A program made the translations under genes and the position numbers. A stretch of 64,000 nucleotides of DNA, from NCBI GenBank assembly GCA_002989075.1, contig PSQN01000008.1, forward strand, positions 186,001 to 250,000, written 5' to 3'. Below are positions 11,787 through 22,125 of this stretch, one piece after another. The number at the start of each line of letters is the position of its first letter. Positions within the stretch are counted from its first letter, which is position 1. A model generated the notes under the pieces. That model was given only the letters and a program-made list of their open reading frames with translations. It was not told the DNA's origin and did not search any database. This DNA is from Arthonia radiata. Its lineage: Eukaryota > Ascomycota > Arthoniomycetes > Arthoniales > Arthoniaceae.

Positions 11787-13042
11787 ATGGCCTCCGAGGT
11801 ATGTTCGGCCCCCACTCCATCTGAGCAGCATCTCCCCGCCAAGCCCGCAGGCTTCGCAATTCCTGATAGTTTCGCATCATGGCTGACTTTGCTTTTTAGC
11901 GCGAGAGGTATGACAGCTTTGCAGGCAACACTGACATCGACTGACACAAGCCCGTAGCAAAACCTTCCTCGCTAGGCTCTGCGAACAAGCTGAGCGCTAC
12001 GATGGTGAGCTTGCGTCGTCTGGTCGCGTTTGAGATGTCTTGGCTAATGCAGATCCTCAAGAAATGGTCAACTACATGAAGGTTCGTCGCATTCATTAAC
12101 AAACGTCTATAACGTGACAAAAGCTGACAAGTATTACAGGAAGTCGCAAAGGTAATCACTCTCGCTCTCACGCGGCCTCACTGGAAGCGTCAGATGCTTA
12201 TCATCACACCCATAGCTTGGTGGTGAACTCACCGTCGACGAGCGCAACCTTCTCTCAGTCGCCTACAAGAATGTCGTCGGTACCCGACGTGCCTCGTGGC
12301 GCATCATCTCCTCCATCGAGCAGAAGGAGGAGGCCAAGGGTTCAGACAAGCACGTCGGCACTATCCGCGAATACCGCTCTAAGATCGAGAAAGAGCTCGA
12401 GAAAGTCTGCGAGGACGTTCTTGATGTGCTGAGCGACTCTTTGATCCCCAAGGCCGAGTCCGGCGAATCCAAGGTCTTCTATCACAAGATGTACGTAGCT
12501 TAACGTAGCTTCCACCGTCCAGATAAGGTTCTGACAGCTTCACAGGAAGGGTGACTACCACCGCTACCTGGCTGAGTTCGCTGGCGGCGACAAGCGCAAG
12601 GACGCCGCGACTCACGCTCACGACGCGTACAAGGTCAGTGACCGCACCGTCACCGCTCTCAACAAGTTTATCGCTGATCCTCCTTCAGAACGCTACCGAC
12701 GTCGCTCAGACCGAGCTCACCCCTACCCACCCTATCCGTCTGGGACTCGCCCTGAACTTCTCCGTCTTCTACTACGAGATCCTCAACTCACCCGACCGTG
12801 CCTGTCACCTCGCCAAGCAGGCCTTCGACGATGCCATTGCTGAGCTCGACTCACTCTCCGAAGACTCCTACCGGGACAGCACCCTCATCATGCAACTCTT
12901 GCGCGACAACCTCACCCTCTGGACCTCATCCGAGGGCGGCGAGGGCGAAGGCTCCGGCGAGGCATCGAAGGACACGGAGAAGGTACCCGAGACGAAGGAG
13001 GAGCCAGCCGCTGCTGAGGCGGAAAAGGCACCTGAGTCTTAG
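11787..13042 (+). CDS. 14-3-3 protein
   Basis: Phosphoserine/threonine-binding dimeric adaptor of the cytosol. Eight exons: 11787-11798, 11900-11907, 11958-12004, 12053-12081, 12140-12151, 12216-12490, 12546-12633 and 12689-13042. Together they encode 274 residues with no frame conflict. The N-terminus reads [20 protein letters not shown]; the 14-3-3 signature region ([20 protein letters not shown]) and the second signature ([20 protein letters not shown]) are intact. The C-terminal tail after [17 protein letters not shown] is acidic and Glu/Ala-rich, as in fungal 14-3-3 proteins. Exon 1 is 12 nt, exon 2 only 8 nt and exon 5 12 nt. Each is required to keep conserved residues, so they are not optional. 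Acceptor and donor dinucleotides are canonical throughout. Confidence 0.97.
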
Positions 13043-13799
13043 ACGTGGATTCCTTCACCTTCATCAATGGCGTTGCAAAGGACTTGTGTCTGCCTGAGCC
13101 CATCTCACGATTGCCGAAAGTCTTCTGTGTCTGACGGCAGATGAAACTTTCCTAGACGCGTACAATCAAAACATCTTCTCATTGAAGACTCTCGACACGA
13201 ATCCCGACATCCTCTTGGCCTCTTTCCGTCTACTGTTCATGCGCATTTGTCTCTTTTCTGGCACGATACCGATCCCGGCGAGCATCTCAGATACCAATGG
13301 GGAGTGGAGCAGTGGGATGGACTTGTAAACTGCCTGAGCGCTATGTTGTTTTGTTGCGGCGCAAGGTGCAGCAAACTCTGGTCTCACAATGAGCCAATCA
13401 CACTCCCTCACAAATATGAAAATTGAAATTCAAACTGATATCACATATGGCTTGATGACGGTTGCCATCATGTCATGATCCTAAGAGTAATCCCCTTTCA
13501 TCCGTGGCTTTCGTGCATTCTATCGCCTTTAGGCTGATATCGAGTGACGACACGCTCATCAAATTTGTCGCTGTTTGGGACTGATTGTCTGTTTGGGACT
13601 GATTGTCAGTGCAGCGAAGCCATTTTGAAGTGGCAAGGTATGGGCCATGAAATTTTGGTCGAGCCACGGATAGAGATGCCACTTTTGGCCACTGTTGCCA
13701 AAGCCCTCACTTCTCGCTCTCATGAAAATACAAACAACTCTCTTGGCAATCCTCCCCCCCCCAACAACTCCATCGCTCACAAACATCCCTCAGCACAAC
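13043..13799. other. Intergenic region after 14-3-3
   Basis: Downstream region of the 14-3-3 gene and upstream region of the small repeat-containing gene. It includes a short direct repeat, TCTGTTTGGGACTGATTGTC-like, twice around 13566-13608. An alternative upstream ATG for the next gene lies at 13722. Nothing else is supported. Confidence 0.5.
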
Positions 13800-14541
13800 A
13801 TGGCGTCAACGACTCCATCGCTGACAGAGCTCCCCAAGCAGGACGCGAAGCCGATCGTCCCATCGGTCAAACATTCACTATTCCCATCGCGCAAAGCAGT
13901 CCCCAAGCACGACATGGCGCCGAAATCCTCCTCGATGAAAAAGCTCCCCGAACTGCCCAAGATGAAATTGTTCCCATCGCACAAAGCAGTCCCTGAGCAC
14001 GACAAGGCGCCAAAAAGCTCCTCGATGAAAGAGCTCCCCGGACTGCCTAAGATGAAAATGTTTCCAACGGTCACAGCGCCTACTGAGCCTGCCATGAGCC
14101 GCGTTGTGATGCTCAAAGATGTCGAAGACCCACACTACGAATACCACCCACCCTCCAGCAAGGCTTTTGAGGAAGGCCCCTTCGTCGCTGACCCCGAGGG
14201 AGTCATTCTCCAGGGAAAAGCCAACATGGTAAGATACCTCAACGACTCTCGAGACGCGCGCAGGCACGAGCTGATGAGGATTCTTTTAGCTGTATCATAG
14301 AAAGCTGTGGACGGACAACTGTGGGTGTGTCATCGCTGAGCACGCTCACAGATTCTTCCCAGGCATGGACCCGGTCGAGTTGAACTACGACGTGATGGAC
14401 TTCCTCATGGAGCACGGTGACGGGGCCGATTCTGCGGGTAAGGGCAAGGGGAAGGGTCACTCGACTGGGGCGATGAAGAAACTGTACATGGAGCGCATGC
14501 GTAGCGACATGGGCTGCGTCAATGGAGAGCCTGCATATTGA
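13800..14541 (+). CDS. Uncharacterised small protein with tandem repeats (paralogue of 15073-15480)
   Basis: I do not recognise the family. Two exons (13800-14228 and 14290-14541) joined by a phase-0 intron with GTAAGA donor and TTTTAG acceptor encode 226 residues. An in-frame upstream ATG at 13722 would add 26 residues; 13800 has the better context (ACAACATGG). The N-terminal half contains two copies of a unit of about 33 residues (SRKAVPKHDMAPKSSSMKKL, then SHKAVPEHDKAPKSSSMKEL), Lys/Pro/Ser-rich and probably disordered. The C-terminal half, starting exactly at exon 2 (LYHRKLWTDNCGCVIAEHAH), aligns with exon 2 of the next gene. A GKGKGKG stretch interrupts that domain. No signal peptide or membrane segment. 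Function unknown. Confidence 0.7.
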
Positions 14542-15072
14542 CGTGGGCTGCGGCGCCAAGGCTTGATCGATATGTTCAGGTGAAGCCCATGTGCAGTTCA
14601 CGGGTTGACGAGATGCACGTGATGCACGAACAGCCATTGTAGCATCATGTACACCATGCCGACGAGATGAATCAGAGAACGTAGCCAAGCGTTCATTCCC
14701 GATGCGGCGCTGGTCAAACACGCCTTGTGTGCGCGGAACCAAGCGGTTGGGGCCGTCAGACGGTCAGCGTGGCACCGTGACTTTGGAGGCGTTTCAGGCC
14801 CGCCAAACGAGTGCCCCATCCGAAGCCAGCGTTTCAATGGGGGCCATACACGGCTTCTTTCAAGCACTTTCCCAGGAAGTTCAACAGTGCTGACGGACAA
14901 CCATAGAAATCCGCCTCGCGGCGTCTGGCCGCGCTTCGCAGGCACCACCTGTACTGATCCCAAGCGAGGCATGCGATTTTGATACGTCGCTTTCTTTATG
15001 CATATAGGACGTATGGACCCACTTTGCTAGGATTGTTGCCATAGTATAACGTATACGTTCGATTCATACAAT
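14542..15072. other. Spacer between the two small paralogues
   Basis: Short open frames only, without splice or family support. It separates two related genes on the same strand, so it may hold the promoter of the second. Confidence 0.5.
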
Positions 15073-15480
15073 ATGGCGCAAACAGAGACTCAACAACCGC
15101 ACGGCTATGTCGAGCCCACGGAGGAGGACTTCCAGAATGGGCCCAACTTTGAGTTCATGTGCGGTGAGCACTTTTCGAGGGAGGAGCAGGGTGTACGTAT
15201 AACGCCGCGGATACATGCGCGGAGACTTTGCTGACTGTACCAGCAAACCCACGAGAAGCTCTGGGAGGAGAACGGAGGCTCAGATGTCGCGCGATACGTA
15301 TACAGCCGCCTTGACGTGGATATTACGATCTTGAACCATCACCTCATCAACTATTTGAATATACATGGCAAGAAGCACATTGATCCCCACAATAGAGACG
15401 CGATCGTGGACATGCACAAGGCGGAGTTTTTCGAGTGGGTGCAGGATCCGACGAGGCTTGGGCCTTGTCGGTTGAATTGA
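15073..15480 (+). CDS. Uncharacterised 118-residue protein sharing a domain with its neighbour
   Basis: Too short per exon to stand out as an open frame, but two exons (15073-15192 and 15244-15480) join in phase 0 through a GTACGT donor and TACCAG acceptor with a CTGAC branch-like site. The product starts MAQTETQQPHGYVEPTEEDF and is acidic. Exon 2 begins QTHEKLWEENGGSDVARYVY and ends FFEWVQDPTRLGPCRLN. The H-KLW-(D/E)N-G pattern, a following LN, and an HG about 35 residues later are shared with the preceding gene, as is the intron position. No signal peptide, membrane segment or known motif. The coding case rests on the shared intron and pattern with its neighbour. Confidence 0.7.
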
Positions 15481-16135
15481 ACTTTTACGTCTTTGTCCCT
15501 CTCTTCATCGGCGTCATCAGGTCGCAAGTGTCTCTCGATGGCATCTCCGGGTATGTTGCAAGCATGAAGTCAAGAAAGAATCGAGGGAGAACGCCATCTC
15601 TAGGGGTGGTCCGAGCGCCCTCGCCGTCTTACATATGCTGACAAGCGATCTCCATCCTCCCTTTTCATGATTGCTCCTTTCTCAATATTGGCGCTTTGAT
15701 ATGGAATCCATTGATTCCAAACCCGCGATTGATGCGCGCTTCACGCAATCAATGAAGCGGCGATGCTGTTTTGCTGACTATGCCATGCAAGAAGCCTTGT
15801 CGTGCTTCTCATCGGGCCTCTCGCTGCGCGACGGCCGCCAACGGCCGCAGTCGCACAGCGTCCCTAAGAGACAGGAAAATATGTTCCAGTTCAGGTGCTC
15901 TTGCATATCGTAGTGCAGAGGCAAACGTATAAGAGCCCGCTGTCAGCTAAGAGCTTCTCCCTGTTTGCATCCATCGCAAAAGCTTGTCTACTTGGTCAAG
16001 AAAAGTATCAGAACAAGATCATCTCCTGCCTTCTATTCTCTCTCGGACTCAAGCTGCCCAATCGCGAGAAATCGTCCCACTGACAACAGATCCATCTTTA
16101 CCATCACCCATTCTCTCTCTCCCCGCACCACCACC
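15481..16135. other. Intergenic region before alpha/beta hydrolase
   Basis: No supported gene. A pyrimidine-rich run (about 16100-16135) leads into the hydrolase ATG and is likely its 5-prime leader. Confidence 0.5.
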
Positions 16136-17486
16136 ATGTCCATGCACCAGCTCTCCCCCGACGGAGCCTTCCACTTCGAGCTCCTGCGCGCCCTCGGCGC
16201 CGCCCGCTACCGCGGCGCCGACATCGTCGATGTCCTCCAAGCCGCACAGCGCATCAACCCAGGCGACTTCGAGTCCTGGCATGACGCCTGGCTGGCCATC
16301 GCTCAGCGCACCGAAGCCGCCGTACCAGACGCCACGACACAGCCTGTGTCTGCATGTGACAGGCTCCTCGCGGCTGCCACGTACTATCGCGCCGCCGACT
16401 TCTACCTCCATGGAAACCCGAACGATCCCAGAATCATGGAGCTGTGGAAGCGGCAGACCGAGTGCTTTGACCGCGCATTACCGCTACTTGGATATCCGGC
16501 GAGCAGACATACTGTGAAAGCCGACGGGTTTGATGTACCGCTCATCTTCTACCGCGCTAGCGCGTCAGACGATAGACCGAGAAAGACGCTGATAATGGGG
16601 AACGGCTACGTGAGTTCCCCCTATCCTGAACTCTATTATCTTCTCACAGATTACTTGCTCGCAGTACGGAAAGGAAGGCAGACTAACATCCACAGGACGG
16701 CGCTCAAGAAGAGCTGCTCCACCTCTCTGGGCTCGCTGCGCTCGAACGCGGCTACAACCTCATCACATATGAGGGGCCCGGCCAACCTACTGTGCGCCGC
16801 GACCAGAGCAAGGGCTTCATACCTGACTGGGAGCGTGTAGTGACGCCTGTGGTTGACTTCGCTGTTGCCCAGCCATCTGTGGATGACAAGCGCATCGCGC
16901 TCTCTGGGCTGAGCATGGGCGGGTATCTGTGCCTGCGCGCAGCGGCATTCGAGCACCGCATCGCTGCCGTGCTGGCTATTGACGGCGTGTGGAGTTTTGG
17001 AGATTGCATACTTTCGTTTGTGAAGCCGGAGTACCAGGCGATGCTGAAAGACGGGCGGGAAAAGGAGTTCGACAGCACGTTTAAGGGGATAATTGGGAGT
17101 AAGGACGCGCCTACGGGATTGAGGTGGGCATTTGGGCATGGTTTGTTTGCTCCTGTCACCTGTCCTGCTCCACACTAGATGCTGACGAGGAGCCAGGTCT
17201 CTGGAGCTTCAACGAGTCCAGCCCAGCGAAGTTCGTCACGCGAACCGAGCAGTGTACGATGGATGGCCTAATGGACAAAATTCGGTGCCCTGTATTTGAC
17301 GGGTGCGCTGACGAGGATCTGTTCTTCAAGGGGCAGCCGGAGAGAGTGCGCGATGCGTTGGGAGACCGGGCCACGTTTCGGCGTTATACTGCCGCGGATG
17401 GAGGGCAAGAGCATTGTCAGCTTGGGGCTTGTGTGGAGCTTAATCAGGACATGTTTGCGTTCCTGGATGAGAAGATGTCGGGGTAG
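16136..17486 (+). CDS. Alpha/beta hydrolase (FrsA / 2,6-dihydropseudooxynicotine hydrolase-like)
   Basis: Predicted cytosolic alpha/beta-fold hydrolase. Three exons (16136-16609, 16696-17140, 17197-17486) give 402 residues. A helical N-terminal part of about 120 residues precedes the catalytic fold. Visible elements: oxyanion-loop region LIMGNGY-DGAQEEL formed across intron 1, GYNLITYEGPGQP, the nucleophile elbow LSGLSMGGY (Ser231), a likely catalytic Asp in GCADEDLFFKG, and a likely His in GGQEHCQLGA. This order matches FrsA-like and pseudooxynicotine hydrolase-like carbon-carbon bond hydrolases, which are common in fungal secondary metabolism. Substrate unknown. The last intron has two acceptors that both keep frame (after 17178 and after 17196); the longer 56-nt version has a GCTGAC branch-like site and was chosen. 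Confidence 0.87.
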
Positions 17487-17703
17487 TGTAGATGAGCCGT
17501 AGGGTCGTGGATTTTGTGACGAGTGATGAAGCTTCATGTCTCGAGATTGATCGGCTACTGTCATTTGACGAGCCATCTGTTCGTTCTGTCGTCCCTAGGG
17601 GCAAAGAGCTACGGTAAGCCTGAACGCTCGACCCTTCAGTTTCAATCGCACACGACATTCGACTCGATGGCGTTGCTTTGCTCTTCGCACCACACCCACC
17701 CAT

Positions 17704-19088
17704 CTACTCCCACTCAATAGTCACCCCCCAAATGACATTATCCCTTGTCCACGTCACCAACACCGTCTTCCCACTTGCATCAAACTCCGGGTGCGGACAC
17801 ACACAATACCTCATCCCATTCCCGCCCTTAATATCCGGCTGCCCCTCCGGCCGCGTCGTCGCCACCTCCCCATGATCCGTCCACGGCCCCTCCAGCCGCT
17901 CCGCCGTCTTGCAGTACACCTCGCTCACCGGGAACCCATTGCTATGCAGGAACATCCAGCAATTGTAGTAGTTGCTCCAGAACGGCGCACTCTGGTTCAT
18001 CGCGTGCCAGTCGAACACCGCCATCTCCTTCGTGCACTGCAGCGATCCCAGCTGCCCGTTCGCGAGCCGCTGGGTCGTCCATTCGCGCGTGTCGTTGCGC
18101 CAGTATTCGTATGCGCCGATCTCCAACGCCCTGTCTTTCGGCACCCGCGCCAGATACGTGCGCGAGTTCAGCTCCCCGTCCAGACTACTGCCGTGCCCGT
18201 ACACGTAGAGCATCCCGTCGCGCGCATCCAGCATAATGCCCACATCCCCCCACGCCGGCTCGAAATCATTCCACATCACATCAAACGGCCTGCTCGCCAC
18301 CGGCTTACTCCCAGCCGTCATACTGCACGTCGCGACCCCCGCACCCCGGCACTTATACACGCCCCCCGGCCGATGCATCTTCAAATAATACACCACCCCC
18401 TGATTCGGCGCTGTCTCCACAATGTTCGTGCCCCCAAAGGAATAGCAGCTGTACCCCCCATCCCCTGCCTCCTCCCTCGTCAGCGGAATCCAACTCGCCA
18501 CCCGCTCCCCGTCCTGCAGACACGTATCCATACTACACATAGGCCGCTGCATACTCCCGATGCTGACCGCGTCGACCGCGCAGATCTGCGCGTTGTCCTC
18601 GCTGCCCATGAGCGTGTCGCCCCAGGACCAGACGACCTTGCCGTCGAGCACGCCGGTGAAGCCCAGGTCGCGCATCGTGTTGTGGCGGTGCCCGGATGGG
18701 TGGTAGAAGTAGTGGCGGTCGTGGTAGGTGCGGGTGTGGGGTTTGGGGGGGAGGGCGCCGGGGCCAGGGGGTGTGGTGCCCGGTTGGGGGAGGAGGGGGA
18801 GGGGGTCGTCGGGACGGTCAAGTGGGATGGGGGGACAGCTGGGGGTGTTAGTGGGAGGTGTTGGGTGGGGGTGATTTCAGGGAGGGGTGGTGGTGCGTGG
18901 GCTTGGCTTGTGGACGAAGCTGATTTGGGCTTGTAGTGCCCGTGATGCGAAAGGAGGTAACTGGGTAAAGACACTCACCCGCCTTGATGGTGCTGGTTGC
19001 CCCACGGAGCGGGCTCTGCGCCTCCGCCTGGTCCGCCGCCCAGATGCTTCTGCATCTTGTCCTGCATCTTGTTCAGGAAGTTGGGCAT
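17704..19088 (-). CDS. Predicted beta-propeller protein (DUF4185-like), non-secreted
   Basis: Two exons (18979-19088 and 17704-18838) give 414 residues. The N-terminus MPNFLNKMQDKMQKHLGG is amphipathic and Gly-rich, not a signal peptide. A proline-rich linker follows (PDDPLPLLPQPGTTPPGP) and then the folded region from RTYHDRHYFYHPSGH onward. That region shows repeated blade-like stretches, for example DGKVVWSWGDTLMG, FEPAWGDVGIMLDARDG, NYYNCWMFLHSNGFPVSE and GPWTDHGEVATT, as in five-bladed propellers of glycosidase-like proteins. No catalytic triad can be assigned. The intron is 139 nt, long for this window, and both it and the linker lie in an exceptionally G/C-skewed stretch. The gene is convergent with the hydrolase, 217 bp apart. 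Family assignment is tentative; the gene model is firmer. Confidence 0.75.
18720..18860 (+). other. Strongly G-rich plus strand, quadruplex-prone
   Basis: Many runs of three to seven G on the plus strand, spaced by a few bases, covering the proline-linker codons and intron acceptor of the minus-strand propeller gene. The run density satisfies the usual pattern for G-quadruplex formation. That one forms is inference. Confidence 0.6.
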
Positions 19089-20003
19089 GTTTGCGACTGG
19101 TTCTCTAGATGGCTAAGAGCTCCCGTGGGCTATTTCTTGTGCGCGAGGGACTTTTGCTGGCTAGTACAGAATAAGAGCTACGGTAAGCAAGTACAGCATG
19201 GAGAAGTAGCGAGGTGAAACGTCTTGAGAAACAAAATCAACACTGGTAAGACCCACGTCGTGCAGACATGGACGCATGTGGCTTGCCTAGGCTTGCTGAA
19301 GCTGCTGCAGGAACGTTTGGTTGGAGTGGGGCAGCCATCATAATGACCAAATGGCTCAACGTGGGGTATCGATCACGTGCGCGTCTTCCTTATTAGCTTT
19401 CATTGCAATGGCCAGCACAGGAGATGGTCGAGAAGTAGTCAAATGCGCGCCAAATTGCGTTCGTCGAGGAAATGGTTGACCTCGAGCCATCATTGCAGCC
19501 TAGCAACAAATGACTTGCCGGCTCTCCACATAACATTGCACAACTGCGCTCACAGGAGACGTTGACCTTGTAATTGATACTCGGGGTGTGTCGCCGCCAG
19601 CAGAACGGGTGTCGACATTGCAGAACCAAGCCCCGTATGTGTCTATTACGAAGCTGCCCGAGTTTGCACCTTTTTCGCAGATGGCAACAGTATTAACGTG
19701 CTTCCTGACTTCGAGAGCCGCACCCTCGCATATTTAATGACGTGACCAAGGTGCTCATCGACACCCGACAGAGTACCTGACAGCAGGCAAAGCATACTGG
19801 TGGGGTTCACAATCGTATGCGTGCACGCCACGCCGGCCCTTCGTCGTTGAGCCGTCGACAACTGGGCCATTCCTCCCAATCGGCCGCGCCTGTGCCTTCA
19901 CCATACTTCATGATACTTATCGAGACAATCTTCCATTGTTTGAAATGCAGTTGAGTGCTCTTGGCCGTGCGATCTGCTTATCCCTCAAACACTAGACCTT
20001 CTC
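19089..20003. other. Intergenic region left of the tandem array
   Basis: Promoter side of the propeller gene and 3-prime flank of array copy 4. Short open frames on both strands, none supported. No clear extra array copy could be recognised. Confidence 0.45.
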
Positions 20004-20729
20004 TCAGACATGGACGAAATGTACCACAAGTATACCGATAGCCCACTGCAAATCCAGTCAGTGCATGATTCCGGCGCGTAGCGTACGCGTGCTTGAAGAC
20101 GGAATCGACTAGACTCACCAAGTCCAGGCGGTGTCCCGCAGGTACCTTACCACTATAAACGTGCACAGTGCCACCAGCATGACGACCAGGTGTATGGGTG
20201 AAGAAAACCGTCGCAAACGGCTTGCTCGCGCAGATGGCGACCCGGTCAGCATCGTGTTTTATCTCAAAGATCCCTCCATCGCGCTCGGCCTCGAACGGAG
20301 GATTGGGAAGAGCAGTCTTGCGCGTGAACTTAAATGTAGCCCCTCCAACGGGAGACACGGTAACATCATCGTCCGGGCGCTTGTGGACCGGGTGCTTTTT
20401 GAAAGATACACCCGTATTGGGCATCTTCTCCGCGGCGTTACTGGAGTCTCGAACCACTGTGTGCGAGGTGTTCAGCGGAGACCTGTGGTTTAGCGGCCGA
20501 CTAGGGGGCCATCGCTACACGTACTGAAGTAGATTCGTGAGTTGCCCTCGAGCTTCAGGAAATCGATGCTCCATAGTCCGCTCGATAGGAGGGGTTCTTC
20601 TTTACCGGCGGCACCACAAGCGACATTGATCTCCACGTGTCGTGTAATGGGGTGATGATGGACCGTCACTGTGAGGCTGACCTCACTGATCGTCTGCAGT
20701 ATTACTGGATGCCAGAAAATTCCAGACAA
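20004..20729 (-). pseudogene. Array copy 4: open throughout but lacks an ATG at the family start
   Basis: Exons 20525-20729, 20119-20456 and 20004-20045 join in frame to 195 codons. Exon 1 carries the family pattern VSLTVTVHHHPITRHVEI and KEEPLLSS. Exon 2 starts in MVRDSSNAAEKMPNTG and ends VYSGKVPAGHRLDL; exon 3 reads WAIGILVVHFVHV. The codon at the exact position of the other copies' ATG is TTG, and a TAA lies a few codons upstream in frame. Either translation starts elsewhere, for example from an unseen 5-prime exon, or the start codon was lost. It is the most divergent copy. Function unknown. Confidence 0.6.
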
Positions 20730-21409
20730 TTTAAGTATTACTTAGAGGGGCGCGATGGGACTTTATGCTGACTTTGTCGTTTGTTCATTCGATGTCATGT
20801 AGATAGACAGTTGAAGTCCTATGTCTCGTGATGTGGAACAACAAATGTGCGTTGAGCCGTGCGCTCGAGAAGATGCTCGGCAGCACAACAGCCATCTGTT
20901 CTCTTCGGTCAAGCCCAGAGACGTAGTCGAATAGCAAGAGCCTCTCCAGCTCGAGGACACGTGGCAACGTTGATTGCAGTACATTCGGTGACCCGTATAG
21001 CTGCAAACGGCTGGCGTTTGCCAAAGCGCGACCACCTGGGTTTCAGCAAGTGCGTTGTTTCCCAAAATTGCCGGTACGCTGAACAAGCTGAAACGTTGGC
21101 CTCGTCGAACTCTCCAAGGTGATTCATACCAAGAAACGGCAAAGGGCCGCATTGAAAACTTTCCAAGGAAAACCAAGGCAACGCCATAGACGGGAGTTTG
21201 ATTAGAATGACGGTTCAATCTTGCAACTAATCCGGGCATGGCTGCTCTGCCCATGAGAGGGTCGTCTATGGTCATTCGATTGCGAAGAACTTTGTAAGGA
21301 GCTGTTTCTATCAAACCAGTAGCAAGGACCAGAACAAGGCAAGCGAGCCAGTTTCTCAATGCTCCTTGCAAATTCTCCTTTTTCCCTTTGATAGCGGAGC
21401 ATCGCTGCA
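20730..21409. other. Spacer between array copies 3 and 4
   Basis: Holds a 232-codon minus-strand open frame without a good ATG that overlaps copy 3 exon 3 in another frame, and one member of the duplicated block listed at 20986. I do not support a gene here. Confidence 0.5.
20986..21052. repeat. Diverged direct repeat, partner of 22378-22443
   Basis: This block begins CGGTGACCCGTATAGCTG and ends TGGGTTTCAGCAAGTGC. It is nearly the same as a block downstream of array copy 2, with about ten mismatches over 66-67 bp by eye. It lies downstream of copy 3, so the 3-prime flanks were duplicated along with the genes. Confidence 0.8.
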
Positions 21410-22125
21410 CTAACCAAAATTGCCTCCGAGCACATCCATCACTACTATGCCAACGGACCACTGCGAAAGCCTGTCGTTAGCATGTGAGAGCAAATTGTGC
21501 GAGCGCTCGTCATCACTCCATGCGTAACTGGATGGAGCAATGCCAACTCACCTCATCCAGATAGCCTCCCTCTGGCACTTCCCCATTGTAGATGTGGATG
21601 TTGGATGGAATCCCAAGGTAGGATATTTTGTTGCAGTTAAATAATCCGTAAGCCATAGAGAGGCAGTTGTCATCTGCGACTCTAAGACCATAGGTCTCCA
21701 TCATCACGAGCAGGTCGTGATCGTTGCGCATGAGTTTCATGTGCAACGGGTTGGAGTATTGGTGGAGCTTCCGAGGCCCTTGGGTTGCAGTAAGGGTGTG
21801 TTTATTCTTCGTGTATGCGACAGTAAGGTCGGTCATAAGGGTCTTGGCTTTAGTGACATCTTTAAATTCTGCACGAGGACGTCAATAATGATGAGATACG
21901 TAGAAATGGCGAAGTAGACATACAAAAACAATGCTTAGCCTCATGCAGCTCGCCAAGACTAGGTAGGGGCCAATGATGATAACCTGAGAGCAGCGGGTGG
22001 CCGTTGCAGGTAATGCTAATATCGGTTCGCCGTGAGACCCGGTGATGATCGAGAATGGCTTCGAGTTGAACTCTCTTGAGGGTTCTCAAGCTTCCAGGCT
22101 GCCAATTTTGCTCGCCCTCAGGCAT
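21410..22125 (-). pseudogene. Array copy 3: stop codon created at the exon 1/2 junction
   Basis: Exons 21924-22125, 21552-21868 and 21410-21460 sum to 190 codons in frame. Exon 1 reads MPEGEQNWQPGSLRTLKRVQ and carries CNGHPLLSGYHH. Exon 2 reads DVTKAKTLMTDLTVAYTK and ends IYNGEVPEGGYLDE; exon 3 reads WSVGIVVMDVLGGNFG. With the homologous donor (GTATGT) and acceptor (GTGCAG), the split codon becomes T|AA, a stop. A nearby AAG acceptor would avoid it at the cost of three residues. So the gene is either broken or uses a shifted acceptor. Exon 1 has exactly the same length as in copy 2, supporting a recent common origin. Confidence 0.6.

Noticed and set aside
20763-21461. 232-codon minus-strand open frame in the array
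   Set aside because: Begins with GTG inside copy 3 exon 3 in another frame and crosses the duplicated non-coding block; not conserved as protein in the other spacers.
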